DNA of 64,000 nucleotides from Desulfobacterium sp. (GTDB lineage: Bacteria > Desulfobacterota > Desulfobacteria > Desulfobacterales > Desulfobacteraceae), in contig JAEINR010000012.1 of assembly GCA_016342325.1 (NCBI GenBank), positions 37,674-101,673 of the forward strand. Reading direction: 5' to 3'. The notes under the pieces were generated by a model. It was not told the origin of the DNA. It searched no databases and saw only the letters and a program-made list of their open reading frames with translations. A program made the translations under genes and the position numbers. Shown here in pieces: positions 18,018 through 25,801 of the stretch; positions within the stretch are counted from its first letter, which is position 1, and each line of letters starts with the position of its first letter.

Positions 18018-18663
18018 CGGATCCCGGATACGGTTTGACCTGAAGCTGATCTCCTCGTGGATCGAACCGGGTGCAAGGGTACTCGGGCTGGGGTGCGGTA
18101 ACGGCGAGCTCCTGGCCCACCTGAAAAATACCAAGCAGGTGCGTGCCACTGGCATTGAAATCAAGGAATCCCGGGTGGCAAGGTGCATTGAGCGGGGGCT
18201 GTCGGTGCTCCAGGGGGACATCAACGAGGAGATCCGGGATTATCCGGACAACGCCTTTGACTACGCCATCCTCTCCCAGACCCTTCAGCAGGTGTACGAG
18301 CCCGACGACCTGATCCGATCCATGCTGCGGGTGGCAAAGAAGGGGATCGTCAGTTTCCCCAACTTCTGTCACTGGCGGGTCCGCATGCAGCTTATGGGCT
18401 CAGGGTTCGTGCCAAAGACCCCGGAATTGCCCTATGAATGGTACAACACCCCCAATATCAGGGTGTTGAGCCTCCTGGACTTTAAGCGGTTTGCCCGCCA
18501 GGTGGGATTTGACATCATACAGGAGGTGGCCTTTAACACCTCTGAGAACCACACCAAGGGCAAACTGGTGAATTTTATGCCCAACCTGTTTGCCATTTAC
18601 GGTATCTTCATGATCGGCAACCATGGGGACGATACAGGGGCGGATGAGAAGAGTGAGAACTAA
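18007..18663 (+). CDS. metW: Methionine biosynthesis protein MetW
   Basis: This 218-residue protein has a class I SAM-dependent methyltransferase fold: GARVLGLGCGNGELL is motif I, followed by ATGIEIKESRVARC. The MetW-specific segments are VLQGDINEE, DYAILSQTLQQVYEPD and SFPNFCHWRVRMQL. MetW regularly accompanies MetX and in some bacteria is needed for methionine synthesis together with it, although its reaction is not firmly established. The start overlaps metX by eleven bases. The next gene, ycaO, begins 24 bases after its stop, in the same orientation. Confidence 0.9.
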   Translation: MTFDGSRIRFDLKLISSWIEPGARVLGLGCGNGELLAHLKNTKQVRATGIEIKESRVARCIERGLSVLQGDINEEIRDYPDNAFDYAILSQTLQQVYEPDDLIRSMLRVAKKGIVSFPNFCHWRVRMQLMGSGFVPKTPELPYEWYNTPNIRVLSLLDFKRFARQVGFDIIQEVAFNTSENHTKGKLVNFMPNLFAIYGIFMIGNHGDDTGADEKSEN

Positions 18664-18687
18664 CAGAGACAAGGAAAAAAAGAGATT

Positions 18688-20418
18688 ATGAATTCCAGGA
18701 TAACACTGAAGGACGCCTTTAAGACCCACACCTTGGACCAGGACAAGATCATCACCCCCGAGGAGACGGTTAAACGGTTTAAGGAAAAAAGCGAGCGGAT
18801 CGACCTCAACATCCTGAAAAAGACCGAGCGGATCGACAACGGCAGGCTCGATATACCGGTGTTCTTCAGTGAATGCGGCAGCGATGCAAAAGATGTTATT
18901 GGAACCAACAAGCAGATGGGCAAGGGCGCAGATCCGGCCCAGTCCGAGGCCAGTGCCGTGATGGAGCTTGCCGAGCGGTACAGCTTTTTCAGCTTTAAGA
19001 ATGACGAGTCAAACTTTGTGACCGATACCTATGGGAACGTTAAAGCCGACGCCATCCCGTTTGAGATGATTCTCCAGAGCGTCCACGACCAGGGCGGCAA
19101 CGAGGATGCCAAGCAAAAAATCTTTGAGACGCTTCCCCTGAAGTGGACCCAAGGCTTTAACCTCACCCGGGACAAGGCCGCGCTGATCCCCTTTGACTGG
19201 TTCTACATGATCAACGAGTTCAACGGACCCTCGGCCGGTAACTGCGCCGAAGAGGCCATCTGCCAGGGGGTATCCGAGCTTGTGGAGCGCCACACTTCCT
19301 CCCTTGTCAGCCACGGAAAGCTCAGTGTGCCGGCCATTGATCCGGATTCGGCCACCGATCCTGCGGTGAAAGAGATGGTGGAAAAGTACCGGCGGGCCGG
19401 TATTCGTCTCCACATCTCCGATTTTACCCTGGGCATGGGCATTCCCACCGTGGGGGTCATGGCCTATGATCCCGACACTTTTCCGGTGATGAGCGAAATC
19501 GTGTGGACGGCGGGTACGGCCCCGAACCCGGAAAAGGCGTTGAGCCGGGCCTTGACCGAGACAGCCCAGCTCTCAGGGGACTTCAATACCGGGTCCAATT
19601 ACGTGGCCAGCGGCCTGCCGAAGTTTGATACCCTTGGGGAGGCAGCGTTTATCACCGGGCAGAAGAATATGATTCCCCTCTCGGATCTGCCCAACCTTTC
19701 CAACGACAACATCAAGGTGGAGGTGGAGAATTATGTTGCGGCCCTGGCCCAAAAGGAGATGGACGTGCTCCTCATCAACACCATGCACCCGGGGCTCAAG
19801 ATCCCGGCCTTTTACACCATCCTTCCCGGCGCCCATTTCAGGGAGCGGGCGGCCGAGGCAAGCCTTGGCATGTTCGCAGCCCGGTTGATCACCGAGCGCT
19901 TTGATCCCAAGGAGGCGGTGGCCCGTTTGGCGCATATGGAAGGCCTCCTGCCGGGCCAGTACTACACCCGGTTCTACCAGGGCCTTTCTTTACTTTCCCT
20001 GGGGGATCCCCGGACGGCCAAGGACCATCTTGAGGCCGCCCTTCGCCTGGATCCGGCCACCCTCAACATCCCGGACATCTGCTCCTACCTCGGGGTCTGC
20101 CACAAGGAGATGGAAGCCTACGACCAGGCCCTTGTGGTGCTGGAACAGGGGGAGGCCATCGATCCCCAGCGGACGGACATCCACAACCTTAAGGGGTTCT
20201 GCCATTTTAAGATGAAGAACCATGAAGATGCCGTGGCTTGTTTCAAGCGGGTCATTGAGCTTGATCCCTCGTCGGGCATTGACTATGCCAATGTGGCCAC
20301 CAACCTCCGGGAACTTGGCAAGCGGGAGGAGGCGATCCTCTACTATGACCAGGCCTTAACCATCGACCCGACCCTGGATTTTGCCCGGGAGAACCTCCAA
20401 CTGTTAAAGGAAGCCTAA
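18688..20418 (+). CDS. YcaO-domain protein with C-terminal TPR repeats
   Basis: This 576-residue protein has an N-terminal YcaO domain (about residues 60-400) and a TPR region (about 415-570). YcaO enzymes use ATP to activate amide backbones, forming azolines, thioamides or amidines, and bind ATP through conserved acidic residues. Here those fall in SEASAVMELAERYSFF, CAEEAICQGVSELVERH and PEKALSRALTETAQL, so the ATP site looks intact. The TPRs (GLSLLSLGDPRTAKDHLEAA, YLGVCHKEMEAYDQALVVLE and following) suggest protein-protein contacts. No precursor peptide, TfuA or dehydrogenase partner is seen nearby. It lies in an operon with metY, metX and metW and two bases before a diguanylate cyclase. 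The function is unknown; sulfur-related modification is only a hypothesis from context. Confidence 0.85.
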   Translation: MNSRITLKDAFKTHTLDQDKIITPEETVKRFKEKSERIDLNILKKTERIDNGRLDIPVFFSECGSDAKDVIGTNKQMGKGADPAQSEASAVMELAERYSFFSFKNDESNFVTDTYGNVKADAIPFEMILQSVHDQGGNEDAKQKIFETLPLKWTQGFNLTRDKAALIPFDWFYMINEFNGPSAGNCAEEAICQGVSELVERHTSSLVSHGKLSVPAIDPDSATDPAVKEMVEKYRRAGIRLHISDFTLGMGIPTVGVMAYDPDTFPVMSEIVWTAGTAPNPEKALSRALTETAQLSGDFNTGSNYVASGLPKFDTLGEAAFITGQKNMIPLSDLPNLSNDNIKVEVENYVAALAQKEMDVLLINTMHPGLKIPAFYTILPGAHFRERAAEASLGMFAARLITERFDPKEAVARLAHMEGLLPGQYYTRFYQGLSLLSLGDPRTAKDHLEAALRLDPATLNIPDICSYLGVCHKEMEAYDQALVVLEQGEAIDPQRTDIHNLKGFCHFKMKNHEDAVACFKRVIELDPSSGIDYANVATNLRELGKREEAILYYDQALTIDPTLDFARENLQLLKEA

Positions 20419-20420
20419 CC

Positions 20421-21488
20421 ATGGATAAACTTGAGACCGATGCCAAGCAGGTGCTGAACCGACTGGGGGACCTGAGTTCGTTTCTTTCGACCCTGGATGT
20501 GGCCAGTGACAGGCACGAGTGCTTCAAGATTCCCCTGGACATCATGCAGAAGACCATGTCCTTTGATGTGAGCGTGCTCTACAAGATCACCAATGCCGTT
20601 GACGACACCCTGCTGCTCAAGATCGAGAAGGTGTTTGACCCGGACGGATACCGGGACGACCTGGTGGAGGGCCGGCGGCTTGCCCTCAACCTTAAGGATC
20701 CGGAACGGATCTATATCAACGAGGTCAAGGCCTTTCTCCACAAAAACGTTTCCAGCATCAACGTGCCTAATATCGGCTGCGATATCATGGGGTTTGTCTA
20801 TCTGCCGGAGAGTTTTGGCGGCGGCTACCTGTTTGGTGGGGATTTCTGCGGCAATGAGGCGTCGGTCAGGGATTATGAAGCCAGCGTGTGCGAGATCATG
20901 TGCAATTTCCTGAGCACCATCCTCATCAAGACGGAGTTTGAGCACCTGGCCGTGTTTGACAGCCTCACCAAGCTGTTTAACTCCCGGAAGATTAAAGAGG
21001 AGGTGGCCCGGGTCAGCTCACGGTTTGAGCGCAGGACCGGAAACAAGGCCTGTGTGGTGATGTGCGACATCGACCATTTTAAAATGATCAACGACACCTA
21101 CGGTCATCTCCAGGGGGACCTGGTCCTCAAGGAGCTGGGCGCCCTGCTTTCAGACTCCATGCGGGAGTTCTTTGATGTGGCCGGCAGGTACGGGGGGGAG
21201 GAGTTCCTCCTTTTGTTTGACGAGACCGACCAGGCCCAGTCCCTGACCATTGTGGAACGGATCCGAACCGCCATCCAGAACCATGGGTTTCCCCGGATCG
21301 ACAAGACCGGCAAGCCCATTGCCGGTGAGTTCCTCACCATCACCCTGAGTTTCGGTATTGCCGAAAACACCAAGACCAGTGAGATAAAGAACGCCACCGA
21401 GTGGATCTCCCGGGCGGACAGCGCCCTCTATGCCTCCAAGGAGAACGGCCGGAACCGGGCCACGGTTTGGGAACCCGCCGTTTCCTGA
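20421..21488 (+). CDS. Diguanylate cyclase (GGDEF domain)
   Basis: This 355-residue protein has an N-terminal sensory region (about 1-170, GAF-like in pattern) and a C-terminal GGDEF domain. The active-site motif is GGEEF at 258-262, preceded by DIDHFKMINDTYGHLQGD, so cyclic-di-GMP synthesis is expected. The usual inhibitory RxxD site before the motif reads EFFD, so product inhibition through the canonical I-site is doubtful. It begins two bases after the ycaO stop, so the two genes are almost certainly co-translated. No signal peptide or membrane segment is obvious, so it acts in the cytoplasm. Confidence 0.92.
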   Translation: MDKLETDAKQVLNRLGDLSSFLSTLDVASDRHECFKIPLDIMQKTMSFDVSVLYKITNAVDDTLLLKIEKVFDPDGYRDDLVEGRRLALNLKDPERIYINEVKAFLHKNVSSINVPNIGCDIMGFVYLPESFGGGYLFGGDFCGNEASVRDYEASVCEIMCNFLSTILIKTEFEHLAVFDSLTKLFNSRKIKEEVARVSSRFERRTGNKACVVMCDIDHFKMINDTYGHLQGDLVLKELGALLSDSMREFFDVAGRYGGEEFLLLFDETDQAQSLTIVERIRTAIQNHGFPRIDKTGKPIAGEFLTITLSFGIAENTKTSEIKNATEWISRADSALYASKENGRNRATVWEPAVS

Positions 21489-21506
21489 CCCTTTTGCCTT
21501 ATTCTT

Positions 21507-21582
21507 CCTAACCCGGACAAGCCGGAATCAACGCGTTTTTCTGATTCTCTTGCCAAAATAATACGAAAATCAAAGCGAAGAA
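21507..21582 (+). repeat. Dispersed ~75-bp intergenic element, copy 2
   Basis: The copy starts about 19 bases after the diguanylate cyclase stop and reads in the direction of that gene. It shares cctaaccYggacaagcc at the left and tctcttgccaaaataa, acgaaaatcaRagc and aagaac at the right with the copy at 25711. It lies in the gap before the converging nitrilase gene. Confidence 0.8.
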
Positions 21583-21583
21583 C

Positions 21584-22525
21584 CTAATCCCCCCCGGCAC
21601 CCTGCCGGGGGGCAATGTCCTGATCGGGACCGTACAAATCCTGCCTTCGGTCTTTCACGTAAAAGGTTTTGCTCTTGTTGGTGCGCTTTTTTGCAAGGGC
21701 GGCAAGGTCCAGGTCGTAAAAGAGCATGGCGTCTTTGTCGTCAACGCATTCCTTGAGCAGCTTTGCCGTGGCCGGGTCCCAGATGCCGATCCCCGACCCG
21801 TAAGACGTGGTGCCGTCATGGCCCAGGTGGTTGCATGCGGCAACATAGAGGGTGTTGTCATAGGCCCTTGCCCCAAGGTATCGGTTCCATACTGCGATAC
21901 GCCTGTTCCCTCCCAGGGGGGAGGCGTGGGGCGAGAACAGGATCTGGGCCCCCTTCAGGGAAAAGATGGCGGCGATTTCCGGAAAATGCATGTCATAGCA
22001 GATGCCCATGGCAAAGGTCACCCGGTTACCCAACGTGTCCTTTGCGTGGAACACGGGAAGCGCGTTGCCTTTGGAAAAGAGCGCGCGTTCGTTGCGGCCC
22101 GGGTGGGTTTTTCTGTATTTTTCCACCCTGCCGTCGGGAAAGGCCGCGATCTGGGTGATGTAGAGGTGGTTTTCCGCTTTTTCGATGAGTCCGGCAAGGA
22201 TGATGATCTGCAGGGTCTGGGAGAGCCTTGAAACCGTGGTGGATGACTCCCCGGGAATGGTTTCAGCCAGGGGGCCGGGGCGGTTCCGCTCATACCCTGG
22301 GATGGACAACTCCGGAAAGCAGATGATTTCAGCCCTGTTTTGGGCGGCCCGGGTGGCGAACGCTTCTATTTTTTCCAGGTTTTTATCTTTCCCCTGGGTG
22401 GCGTCCATCTGGACAAGGGCGATTCTGAACCGCGCCATCTCAAAGCCATGGGCGTTGGAACCGTTCGCGCCAGGCAGGAGGAGTGTAATGGTAAGCAGCA
22501 AACAGGCAATCACTGATTTTCCCAT
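21584..22525 (-). CDS. Secreted carbon-nitrogen hydrolase (nitrilase superfamily)
   Basis: I place the start at ATG 22525 (313 residues). It has GGAG upstream and gives a signal peptide (GKSVIACLLLTITLLLPGANG); an upstream in-frame extension looks non-coding. The mature part has the nitrilase-superfamily triad: E in CFPELSIPGYER, K in EKYRKTHPGRNE, and C in GICYDMHFPE. Family members hydrolyse amides, nitriles or carbamoyl groups. A periplasmic location is unusual for this superfamily. The last codons form a 10-bp GC hairpin (21590-21612). The substrate is unknown, and neighbouring genes concern signalling, so context does not help. Confidence 0.85.
   Translation of the reverse strand: MGKSVIACLLLTITLLLPGANGSNAHGFEMARFRIALVQMDATQGKDKNLEKIEAFATRAAQNRAEIICFPELSIPGYERNRPGPLAETIPGESSTTVSRLSQTLQIIILAGLIEKAENHLYITQIAAFPDGRVEKYRKTHPGRNERALFSKGNALPVFHAKDTLGNRVTFAMGICYDMHFPEIAAIFSLKGAQILFSPHASPLGGNRRIAVWNRYLGARAYDNTLYVAACNHLGHDGTTSYGSGIGIWDPATAKLLKECVDDKDAMLFYDLDLAALAKKRTNKSKTFYVKDRRQDLYGPDQDIAPRQGAGGD
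21590..21612 (-). terminator. Hairpin at the end of the nitrilase gene
   Basis: A 10-bp stem (ccccccggca/tgccgggggg) with a 3-nt loop overlaps the last codons of the gene. The bases after it on the minus strand are only moderately T-rich (ggttcttcgctttgatttt), so termination efficiency is uncertain. Confidence 0.4.
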
Positions 22526-22631
22526 GGGGTCATTTCTCCGGGGGGTTATGGTTTGCCCTTCCCTATCGGAAAAAACCGGCAGGTTCAAGGAAATCTTTTT
22601 TAATCGCTGCCACGTGATTTTTTTGCCAGGG

Positions 22632-23882
22632 TTAGACAAACAGGTCACAGCACAACACACTCTCCTTTTGGCCACCGGCGAATCGCATGGAAAGGGTGAC
22701 GCACATCCGGGCCCCGGTAATGGAGAGATAGGGTCGGGTGACCTGGAGTTGTTCCGGGTGGAGGATGGCCCGCCTCAGATAATGGCGCCTGAACCAGTCC
22801 GCACTCTTTGTATCCTCAAGGGGCTTATAACGTGGGTCTTCCCGGGCGCTTAAAAATGGGGATACCAGGGTCGGGCCCATTTGAACGCCGTCTGTTCTCA
22901 CCTGATAACACCGGATCACTTTGGGATCGGTTAACAGGCTTTTTGTGGCTGCCACCAGGGAGGAACCGGATTTTAGTCGTTGTACGGCATGGGCAAACAG
23001 GGTGTTGTATTTCGCAAGAAGCTTGTCGAGCCGCTCCTCCTCCTGGCCGGCAAACCCTTTGTAGGCGTCAAAGAGCCTTGCAAAATCGGGTTCTTGGGGG
23101 GTGGGGCATGTCAGGTCCATAAAGGGGCGTCCAAAAAAGAAGCCCTGGACAAAGTCGGCCTCGCTTTCAATGGCTATCATTGCCTGGTCTTCTGTTTCAA
23201 CGCCTTCGATGAGCACTAGGGCACCGGACTGGTGCAGAAGGGAGACGATCCCGGAAAGCATGGTGCGAACCGAGCCCTGGGCGGAGGCCTTGACCAGGAA
23301 CGATCGGTCGAGTTTTACAATATCGGGCCGGAGGGTCCAGATGCGGTCAAAATTGGAATGACCGGCACCAAAATCATCGATGGCAATCAAGCAGCCAAGG
23401 CGCTTATAATAGTCGACCACCTCCAATAGCAGGGCATTATCCCCGATGGGATACTCCACCACCTCGATGACGATGCGGTGGGCAGGGAAATTGTATTTTT
23501 CCAGCAGGTGCTTGAAAAATGAGCCGAAGCGGTTGCCGTTGATGATGGTTTCCGGGGATACGTTTAAAAAAAGCCAGCTCACCTCATCCTTCAGGTTGAG
23601 AAAGTTGTGCAGATGAATGTACCGGCACAGCCTGTCAAGGCGGATGGTTTCCCGGGGACTGTCATTCCTGAGAAACAGCCGGGCCGGGCTGATCCAGTTC
23701 AAGTCCCTGTCCCTGGCCCGGAGCAGGGCTTCGTAGCCGACCACCCGCTTGTGGGCCAGGCTGAAGATGGGTTGCAGGGCGGTATGGAGGCGTAGATGGT
23801 TCAGAACACCGGTGAGGTAGCTGCCTTTTTCACGGGTCCAGGGTCCCAGGGCCGGGAGATTCAGATTCACAGACGGTTTCAT
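22632..23882 (-). CDS. Cyclic-di-GMP phosphodiesterase (EAL) with C-terminal Cache-like sensor
   Basis: I use ATG 23882 (416 residues); an in-frame TTG five codons earlier is possible. The EAL domain spans about residues 25-260. It has the motif YEALLRA, substrate and metal residues in LNVSPET, IEVVE, AIDDFGAGHSNFD, KLDRSF and EGVETEDQ, and the closing FVQGFFFGRPF, so it should be active. The C-terminal ~150 residues resemble the PAS/Cache-like domain of YkuI-type EAL proteins: KSADWFRRHYLRRA, then QVTRPYLS and CVTLSMRF. A similar block ends the divergent methyl-accepting protein at 24240. A sigma-54-type promoter lies upstream, so expression may depend on RpoN. Confidence 0.9.
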   Translation of the reverse strand: MKPSVNLNLPALGPWTREKGSYLTGVLNHLRLHTALQPIFSLAHKRVVGYEALLRARDRDLNWISPARLFLRNDSPRETIRLDRLCRYIHLHNFLNLKDEVSWLFLNVSPETIINGNRFGSFFKHLLEKYNFPAHRIVIEVVEYPIGDNALLLEVVDYYKRLGCLIAIDDFGAGHSNFDRIWTLRPDIVKLDRSFLVKASAQGSVRTMLSGIVSLLHQSGALVLIEGVETEDQAMIAIESEADFVQGFFFGRPFMDLTCPTPQEPDFARLFDAYKGFAGQEEERLDKLLAKYNTLFAHAVQRLKSGSSLVAATKSLLTDPKVIRCYQVRTDGVQMGPTLVSPFLSAREDPRYKPLEDTKSADWFRRHYLRRAILHPEQLQVTRPYLSITGARMCVTLSMRFAGGQKESVLCCDLFV

Positions 23883-23922
23883 ATTCAACGATTTCAATCC
23901 TGTAAAAGTATGGGGTTATCCT

Positions 23923-23940
23923 GCATCCCCATGGGGATGC
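23923..23940. promoter_or_regulatory. Perfect 18-bp palindrome in the EAL leader
   Basis: gcatccccatggggatgc is fully self-complementary with no spacer, which suits a dimeric DNA-binding protein better than a hairpin. It lies between the candidate -12 box and the start codon of the EAL gene. Confidence 0.4.
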
Positions 23941-23967
23941 TGTTTTGTCAAAAAACAGTAACAAAGG

Positions 23968-23984
23968 TTGCAACTTTTGCGCCA
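23968..23984 (-). promoter_or_regulatory. Candidate sigma-54 promoter for the EAL gene
   Basis: On the minus strand the sequence is TTGGCGCAAAAGTTGCAA. The invariant GG (23983-23982) and GC (23971-23970) are exactly ten bases apart, close to the consensus TGGCACG-N4-TTGCW. Confidence 0.5.
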
Positions 23985-24182
23985 AAGGAGATGGTTCCCT
24001 GGAAACAATGGCTGGCTGGGGGAGGGGGGCATGGAACAGAACCAGGATGTTGCGACGGAAGAGACATTTTTGTGATTTGATTGAAAGGTAATGACAGTAT
24101 TGTGATTTTTGGCTGCTCCGGGATCACGCTTCCGGCACCCCCGACACCCCGATGACCGGGCCCATGGAGAATATGATGGGTA

Positions 24183-24198
24183 TGGCACCTAAATTGCT
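24183..24198 (+). promoter_or_regulatory. Candidate sigma-54 promoter for the methyl-accepting gene
   Basis: TGGCACCTAAATTGCT differs from the consensus TGGCACG-N4-TTGCW only at the seventh base. GG and GC are ten bases apart. The ATG at 24240 lies 42 bases after the -12 element. Confidence 0.65.
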
Positions 24199-24239
24199 AT
24201 TGCCTTCTCCATGATCAACATCAACAAAAGGATGAAATT

Positions 24240-25715
24240 ATGGCATTGGGGTTCTTCAATAACAGGGGCACGGTCAGGCAGGAAGATTATCTTCAACCCA
24301 TCAAACAGATGCTGGAACAGACATGGGATCTATCAAGGGCGTTTTTGGTGCCGGCGGATCCGATCCTGGCCCGTGGCATCGGCATCTTTAACTTATTTTT
24401 CAGGAAACTCAATGGGATTGTGGCCAACATCCTGAAGAGCGTTGTGGTATTGTCCGCCATGGCCCCCGGCCTGTTCCGGTTCGCAACAGAGTTCAGGGAC
24501 CGGTGCCTGGAACAGGAAAAAATGATGGGTAACATCTCAAGGGCCGGGGTGCGCATGGCAACCTCGGTGGGAAAGATTGCAGAAAACACAGAGACCCTGG
24601 CTGTAGATTCGGAAAACATTGAAAAACAGGTCCGGGAAGCCCTGGCGCTCCAGGAAAACTCCATGGGCCAGTTTGACGAGATCAAGACCTTTGTGGCGGA
24701 TCTTGTCTGCACCATCCAAGAACTGGATGACCATTCAAACTCCATCGGTACCATCATCGATATGATCGGTAACATTTCCGATGAAACCACTATTCTCTCG
24801 TTGAATGCGCGAATTGAGGCGGCAAGAACCAGCGGAAACAGCAAGGGGTTTAAGGTGATCGCCGAGGAGATGGATACCCTTGCAAAACAGACAAAAGCGG
24901 CGACCATGGAGATTCAAGAGCGGGTGGGGCGTCTCCGGGCAACGGTGACCGGGACCGTAGATGCTGTGAAAAATGTCGAGAAAAATGTGCAGGCCGGGGA
25001 GGCGCTCATTGGCAATGCAAACACCTCCTTAAAGCATGTTTATTCCGGTTTTGAATCCCTGGCCGGCAATCTGGCCCTGATCCAGGACGCCACCTCCCTT
25101 CAGAGTCGGGATGTTAAAACGGTTTCCGATGATATCCTGGTTATCGAAGGGTCCATGAAGCGTCAATCCAAGACCGTTGAAACCATCGTGACCACAGCGG
25201 AGAACATAAACCATCTCTGTGATGACATGATCGTTGATACGGGGATTTTTCATCTGTCCACCCATCAGGTAGCCCGGGGGGTTGCAGAGACAATGGCCCG
25301 GGATCAGGGGCTCAGTTCCATGGCAAGGGCGGCCCGGGAGAAGGCCCTGGCAGGATTCCTCGAACAGTACGGGTTCATTGAGCTGGCATACATCACGGAT
25401 GGCACGGGCAGGCAGGTCACGGGGAATGTCGATGCCGGGAATACAGGCCAGCGGGTCACGGGGAATGTCGAGGCCGGGAACCCGGTCGGCCCAAACGCGC
25501 CTGAAAACGGATATGGCCGGAACTGGTCCGCAAAAGAGTGGTTCCGGGAACCTGAACGCCACGGCAGCACCTTTGTTTCAAAGGTGTACCGCTCGTCCGC
25601 CACCGACCGTTTCTGCTTTACGGTCTCGGTGCCGCTGTTTGACAAAAAAAGGATGTTTTCCGGTGTGCTGGCCATTGACATCAACTATGAGGACATTTTA
25701 ACGGTGAACACCTAA
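24240..25715 (+). CDS. Methyl-accepting chemotaxis-type protein with C-terminal Cache-like sensor
   Basis: This 491-residue protein has a methyl-accepting signalling region at about residues 100-340. The hairpin tip motif reads IGNISDETTILSLNARIEAARTSG, then GFKVIAEEMDTLAKQT. Only weak hydrophobicity is seen near residues 50-80, so it may be cytoplasmic or peripherally bound. The sensor lies at the C-terminus (about 370-490): YGFIELAYITDGTG, WSAKEWFREPERHG, RFCFTVSVPLF and VLAIDI, a Cache/PDC-like pattern. It resembles the end of the divergent EAL protein. Between the parts is an in-frame 13-residue duplication (VTGNVDAGNTGQR, VTGNVEAGN). AAGGATG precedes the ATG. Reversed order, signalling first and sensor last, is less common. 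Confidence 0.85.
   Translation: MALGFFNNRGTVRQEDYLQPIKQMLEQTWDLSRAFLVPADPILARGIGIFNLFFRKLNGIVANILKSVVVLSAMAPGLFRFATEFRDRCLEQEKMMGNISRAGVRMATSVGKIAENTETLAVDSENIEKQVREALALQENSMGQFDEIKTFVADLVCTIQELDDHSNSIGTIIDMIGNISDETTILSLNARIEAARTSGNSKGFKVIAEEMDTLAKQTKAATMEIQERVGRLRATVTGTVDAVKNVEKNVQAGEALIGNANTSLKHVYSGFESLAGNLALIQDATSLQSRDVKTVSDDILVIEGSMKRQSKTVETIVTTAENINHLCDDMIVDTGIFHLSTHQVARGVAETMARDQGLSSMARAAREKALAGFLEQYGFIELAYITDGTGRQVTGNVDAGNTGQRVTGNVEAGNPVGPNAPENGYGRNWSAKEWFREPERHGSTFVSKVYRSSATDRFCFTVSVPLFDKKRMFSGVLAIDINYEDILTVNT
25416..25481 (+). repeat. 39-bp period duplication in the methyl-accepting gene
   Basis: gtcacggggaatgtcga begins at 25416 and again at 25455, encoding VTGNVDAGN and VTGNVEAGN in the linker before the sensor motif. 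Confidence 0.7.
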
Positions 25716-25786
25716 CCTGGACAAGCCAGACCCAAAAAGGTTTTTGATTCTCTTGCCAAAATAACGCGAAAATCAGAGCTAAGAAC
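25711..25786 (+). repeat. Dispersed ~75-bp intergenic element, copy 3
   Basis: The copy overlaps the stop codon of the methyl-accepting gene (cctaacctggacaagcc) and ends with aatcagagctaagaac before the converging exchanger gene. It is closest to copies 1 and 2 at both ends. Confidence 0.8.
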
Positions 25787-25801
25787 CGTGATTCCGTCCG
25801 T

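Larger units (their letters stand above)
23898..24239. other. Divergent control region between the EAL and methyl-accepting genes
   Basis: No gene is supported. The region holds a perfect 18-bp palindrome at 23923-23940 (gcatccccatggggatgc). It also holds two sigma-54-type promoters, one per strand (23968-23984 minus, 24183-24198 plus). A weaker inverted repeat (ctgttt/aaacag) lies right after the palindrome. The palindrome falls in the leader of the EAL transcript. Confidence 0.55.
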
